Assembly (NCBI GenBank): GCA_012295275.1
Contig: CM022672.1
Location: 14,756,125 to 14,820,124, forward strand
From: Chrysomallon squamiferum
Lineage: Eukaryota; Mollusca; Gastropoda; Neomphalida; Peltospiridae
Length of the DNA: 64,000 nucleotides
Direction of reading: 5' to 3'
Shown: positions 60,943-64,000 of the stretch, in pieces
How positions within the stretch are numbered: the first letter of the stretch is position 1
How the letters are laid out: every line of letters starts with the position of its first letter
The notes under the pieces: model-generated
Told to the model about the DNA's origin: nothing
Databases searched by the model: none
The model's input: the letters and a program-made list of their open reading frames with translations, nothing else
Program-made: the position numbers and the translations under genes

Positions 60943-62664
60943 TAACGAATCACGTGTTATTCTCACAGCTCCAGTTTACAATAGTATTCTTTCCAAATAG
61001 ACTTACATTGATTACGAGACCAATTAACTGAACATAATTTCTCTTCTCGTCTCCTCTTTTGTTCATTCATGTTTGTTTCTATCGGCATTCCGAGATACGT
61101 TAATATAAATGTTTTGTTCAAATGTCGAAATATCGCTCGCTTTAGATAAACTTAGCAGCTGTCAAATTTGTGCAGTTGACCTTCGTAACACTAACATTTA
61201 TTTAATTGAAGGAGAAAAGGGCGGATACGACTCAGTTACGATAGTTCTTAACGATAAAACCCAACATGCAGAAACACAAGCATATCTAATTGTGTTTCAG
61301 AATAATATTCAACTTTGAAAAACAAGCAACAAATAATTGTTTTAGAGTCGTCAAGGTTTTATTTCATTAACGTTAAATTACAAAACTAACACAATCCAAA
61401 AAGTGAGGAGAAATAAGAAACTCATTTATCTCTGAAGTAACAAGAAAAGATAACTGCGGATTAAGTGAAAAGGGCGGCGAAAGAAATGTTCAAGCTGTTT
61501 AATGATTATGGCGGGATTGTTGTTATTTTATTTTTTTTTTTTTATTTATTTTTTTTTGTTCATACTTTTTTTTTTTTTTTTTTTTTTTTTGTTTTTTATG
61601 GTTTTTTTTTTTTCACAATTAAAATATATTATTAAAAAAAAAAAAAATACACTCTACACTGCATAATTATTACTGAAATAGGAAGTAAAACATAAACTGA
61701 TAGCAAAAATGACGATGACCAGAGAAGTTAATTTTGATGAAATAATATCGAAAAATGAATAAGAAAGGAATTTTAAATATGAAAACAACGAACGAAGAAA
61801 CCGTCCAAAATTAAGTACTCAACTCAGAAATGGTTTCAAATGAATCAAAGAAATGTTGGGACTTTTTTTTTTATTTTTATTTGTATGTGTGTGTACGTAT
61901 GTATGTATTTACGTATGTATGCATATGTGTGTGTGAGTGTGTATGTATGTATGTATGTATGTATAAGTATGTATGTGTAGAAAAAATTTACAACACTTAA
62001 ATGTTTGTGAATGTTTTATAGGAGTCAAACATATCAAATGATTGTTAAAAACGAATCCCTTTTGCCGTCATCAGTCAATGGTCTTCATTAATCGAAAAAC
62101 AGTAACAGTATTTACACACATCCTCTAGTAAACAGGAAAACACATACCACACATTTTATTTAATAAACCAGTTACTTGTTCACTTGTTGGAACGGGAAAT
62201 AGCACAACTGGATAACCGATCCTGCGACCCATCAATTCTTCTTACATCACAGCTGTAAAAACTAGGTTACGACCCGCTCCCCTCTTCTTCCAAAAAAAAA
62301 ATCTAAAAAAAAAAAAAAAAAAAAAAAAATCAAAAAAAAAAAATCTTTAGACCAGGAATTTTCATCTTTGTCCATTACTTACTTGCTAATTGCTTTTTTT
62401 CCTGGTTACCGCGTTCCTGGTTAGCATGTACCAAAATAACCCATCATTCATCTAAACCCATCACAGATATGACATTATTATCAAGAATAACAAACTACAC
62501 ACGTGTGTTTTCGCGTAATGGTAACAACTTCTAAGAAGAATATTTCGGACAATTTATTTTCCATAACGTAAACGTATGAACGTGACGAAAGAAGAAAAAT
62601 TATGTGTGTGTGTGTGTGAGTGTGCGTTATTTGTTTGTCATCATCATCATCGTTATCATAGTCG

Positions 62665-62703
<39 letters not shown>

Positions 62704-62855
62704 CTCAGCACCGGTTTTTATGAATTTTTAGACTGATCTGGTGTACGCAGAGCTCATGTCGATGGTTAATTTCGTGTTCTAGATATTTTACGTACGTACG
62801 TATATATATATATATATATACATGTATGTACTTATATATGTATGTGCGTGTGTGC

Positions 62856-62886
<31 letters not shown>

Positions 62887-63293
62887 CGTGTAAATTAGAC
62901 ATACCCAAAACGTATTAATTAAATTTAATCATTTTATTTTGAACACTCGTATTTCCATTAATACACCGGAAGTAAGTTAAAAAAAAATATATATATTTTT
63001 TTAAATGTATTTCTCTCTCTGAAATTATCATTTTATTTGCGGATGTTAAAATGATAAATTTGAATATTTGAATTAAAGACCTGTGATTATTTATTTTGTG
63101 CTTTGGATGAAGTAAACAAACGCGTCTGCAGTGAAGTACAATTTACACAGAACGCACGTCTGTTTTTAGCGGTTCCGTGAGAAAAGACGCAAAGCTGGGT
63201 AACATGCACGATGTTGAAGGAGGCCTGCCATTTGTTTAGAGAAGAAAAAAAAACCAAAAAATGTTGACTAATTAAGAACAAATATTATTTTAA

Positions 63294-63331
<38 letters not shown>

Positions 63332-63431
63332 TTTTTGAAATGTTACGTTATAATATTAAAAAGTGGAAAACATCCAAATAATAATTAAAAAAAAAAAAAA
63401 AAAAAAAAATGTTTTCAAAATAACGAAACAC

Positions 63432-63462
<31 letters not shown>

Positions 63463-63640
63463 CTACTTTTTATTATTATTGCTGTTGTTGTTGTGGACAT
63501 CATTATTCTTATTAAAATTTTGTTTTTTTTTTTTAATATATAACTAAATATCTTTATATTTGTAATTTAATTGTGAATAGATAACATAATTAGGGATAGA
63601 TAAGTTCCAAATTTTGAATTTTTTTTAGTTGAATTCACAG
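60150..63640. other. CpG-richer non-coding block
   Basis: CACGTG at 60,421, 60,534 and 60,951, a GATA/GATG-type stretch (60,645-60,790), an ATT array (60,892-60,940), T-rich tracts (61,530-61,612), TATG runs (61,890-61,975) and A-rich runs (62,293-62,342). An ATT run (62,665-62,701), TA runs (62,799-62,820 and 62,861-62,885), poly-A (63,299-63,329 and 63,387-63,409) and an ATA run (63,434-63,462) follow. No gene supported. Confidence 0.6.
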
Positions 63641-63644
63641 CCAA

Positions 63645-64000
63645 TTTTAATAAAAAATTTTATTATTTCTACAGTTTAAATACACTTGTACAAATTTTAC
63701 TATTTCTATAGTTTAATTAGACAATACAAATCTTTATTTCTGTAGTTTAAACATACGTGTACATATTTTACAATCTCTGTACTTTAAATACACTGTACAA
63801 ATTTTACTATTAGATAATGCAGTACTTTATTTCTATGGTTTAAATACACAAACTTTATTATTTCTAAAGTTTAAATATACTTATACAAATTCTACTATTT
63901 CTGTAGATTAGCTAGACAGTTCAGTACTTTATTTCTGTTGTTTAAATACACAAATTTCACTATGTCTACAGTTTAAATACACTTGTACAAATTCTACAGT
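63645..64000. repeat. ~36-bp satellite running off the window end
   Basis: About nine units of TTTCTACAGTTTAAATACAC followed by TTGTACAAATTTTACTA with variants. The first and last units are nearly identical while middle ones differ, suggesting a higher-order repeat near 300 bp. Confidence 0.85.

Noticed and set aside
61109..61318. 69-codon + strand frame (MFCSNVEISLALDKLSS...)
   Set aside because: Composition is gene-like, but length is within chance for the region and there is no recognisable domain, promoter or splice partner.
62189..62278. tRNA-like segment (TAGCACAACTGG A box, GGTTACGACCC)
   Set aside because: The A box fits, but the B box needs an inserted base, spacing is 65 bases and no stem pairs were found. 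Too weak to call a tRNA or SINE.

Overview
The window looks like AT-rich, intron-rich animal DNA crowded with microsatellites and minisatellites. The style of the repeats (long ACAT, GA, TTA and TTTR arrays), a tRNA-derived SINE-like element and an invertebrate-type cytosolic phospholipase A2 suggest a mollusc, most likely a cephalopod such as an octopus. The phospholipase assignment is firm. The organism is an inference from texture, not from a marker gene.

One gene can be read almost completely on the + strand: a group IV cytosolic phospholipase A2 (PLA2G4A-like, C2 domain plus PLA2_B catalytic domain). Fourteen exons from 18,415 to 32,584 join with perfect phase continuity into 768 codons and a stop. 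A candidate first coding exon at 14,889-14,930 adds 14 residues in phase, for about 782 aa in total. A CpG-preserved promoter-like block with a TATA-like box and a probable non-coding first exon lies at about 10.3-10.75 kb. All C2 calcium ligands and the catalytic Arg, Ser and Asp are present. The serine of the vertebrate MAP-kinase site is a cysteine here.

The most unusual feature is that three of this gene's 5' splice sites (exon 1, exon 9 and exon 13) sit inside local tandem duplications, so each exon/intron border is copied downstream into the intron. The exon 13 case is dramatic: a 101/107-bp minisatellite of 13 downstream units (27,488-28,830). Twelve of them keep an intact donor, a possible branch point and acceptor, and a stop-free 42-nt body in the same reading frame and phase as the exon end. 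Each unit is therefore a potential in-frame 14-residue micro-exon. An older, decayed version of the array continues to about 29,660.

Layout: 1-10.3 kb is repeat-rich non-coding sequence. From 10.3 to 32.6 kb is the phospholipase gene. From 32.6 to 34.9 kb is a degenerate satellite holding a roughly 700-bp ACAT array. From 34.9 to 64 kb there is no confidently coding sequence, but the base composition changes at about 36.5 kb. CpG becomes much more frequent and CACGTG E-boxes become common, including a 15-bp-phased cluster at 42.4 kb. This downstream half contains several promoter/first-exon candidates: + strand at 48.9 kb and 52.7 kb, - strand at 38.1 kb. It also holds a SINE-like element at 41.0-41.2 kb, minisatellites at 56.8-57.6 kb and a satellite running off the end of the window.
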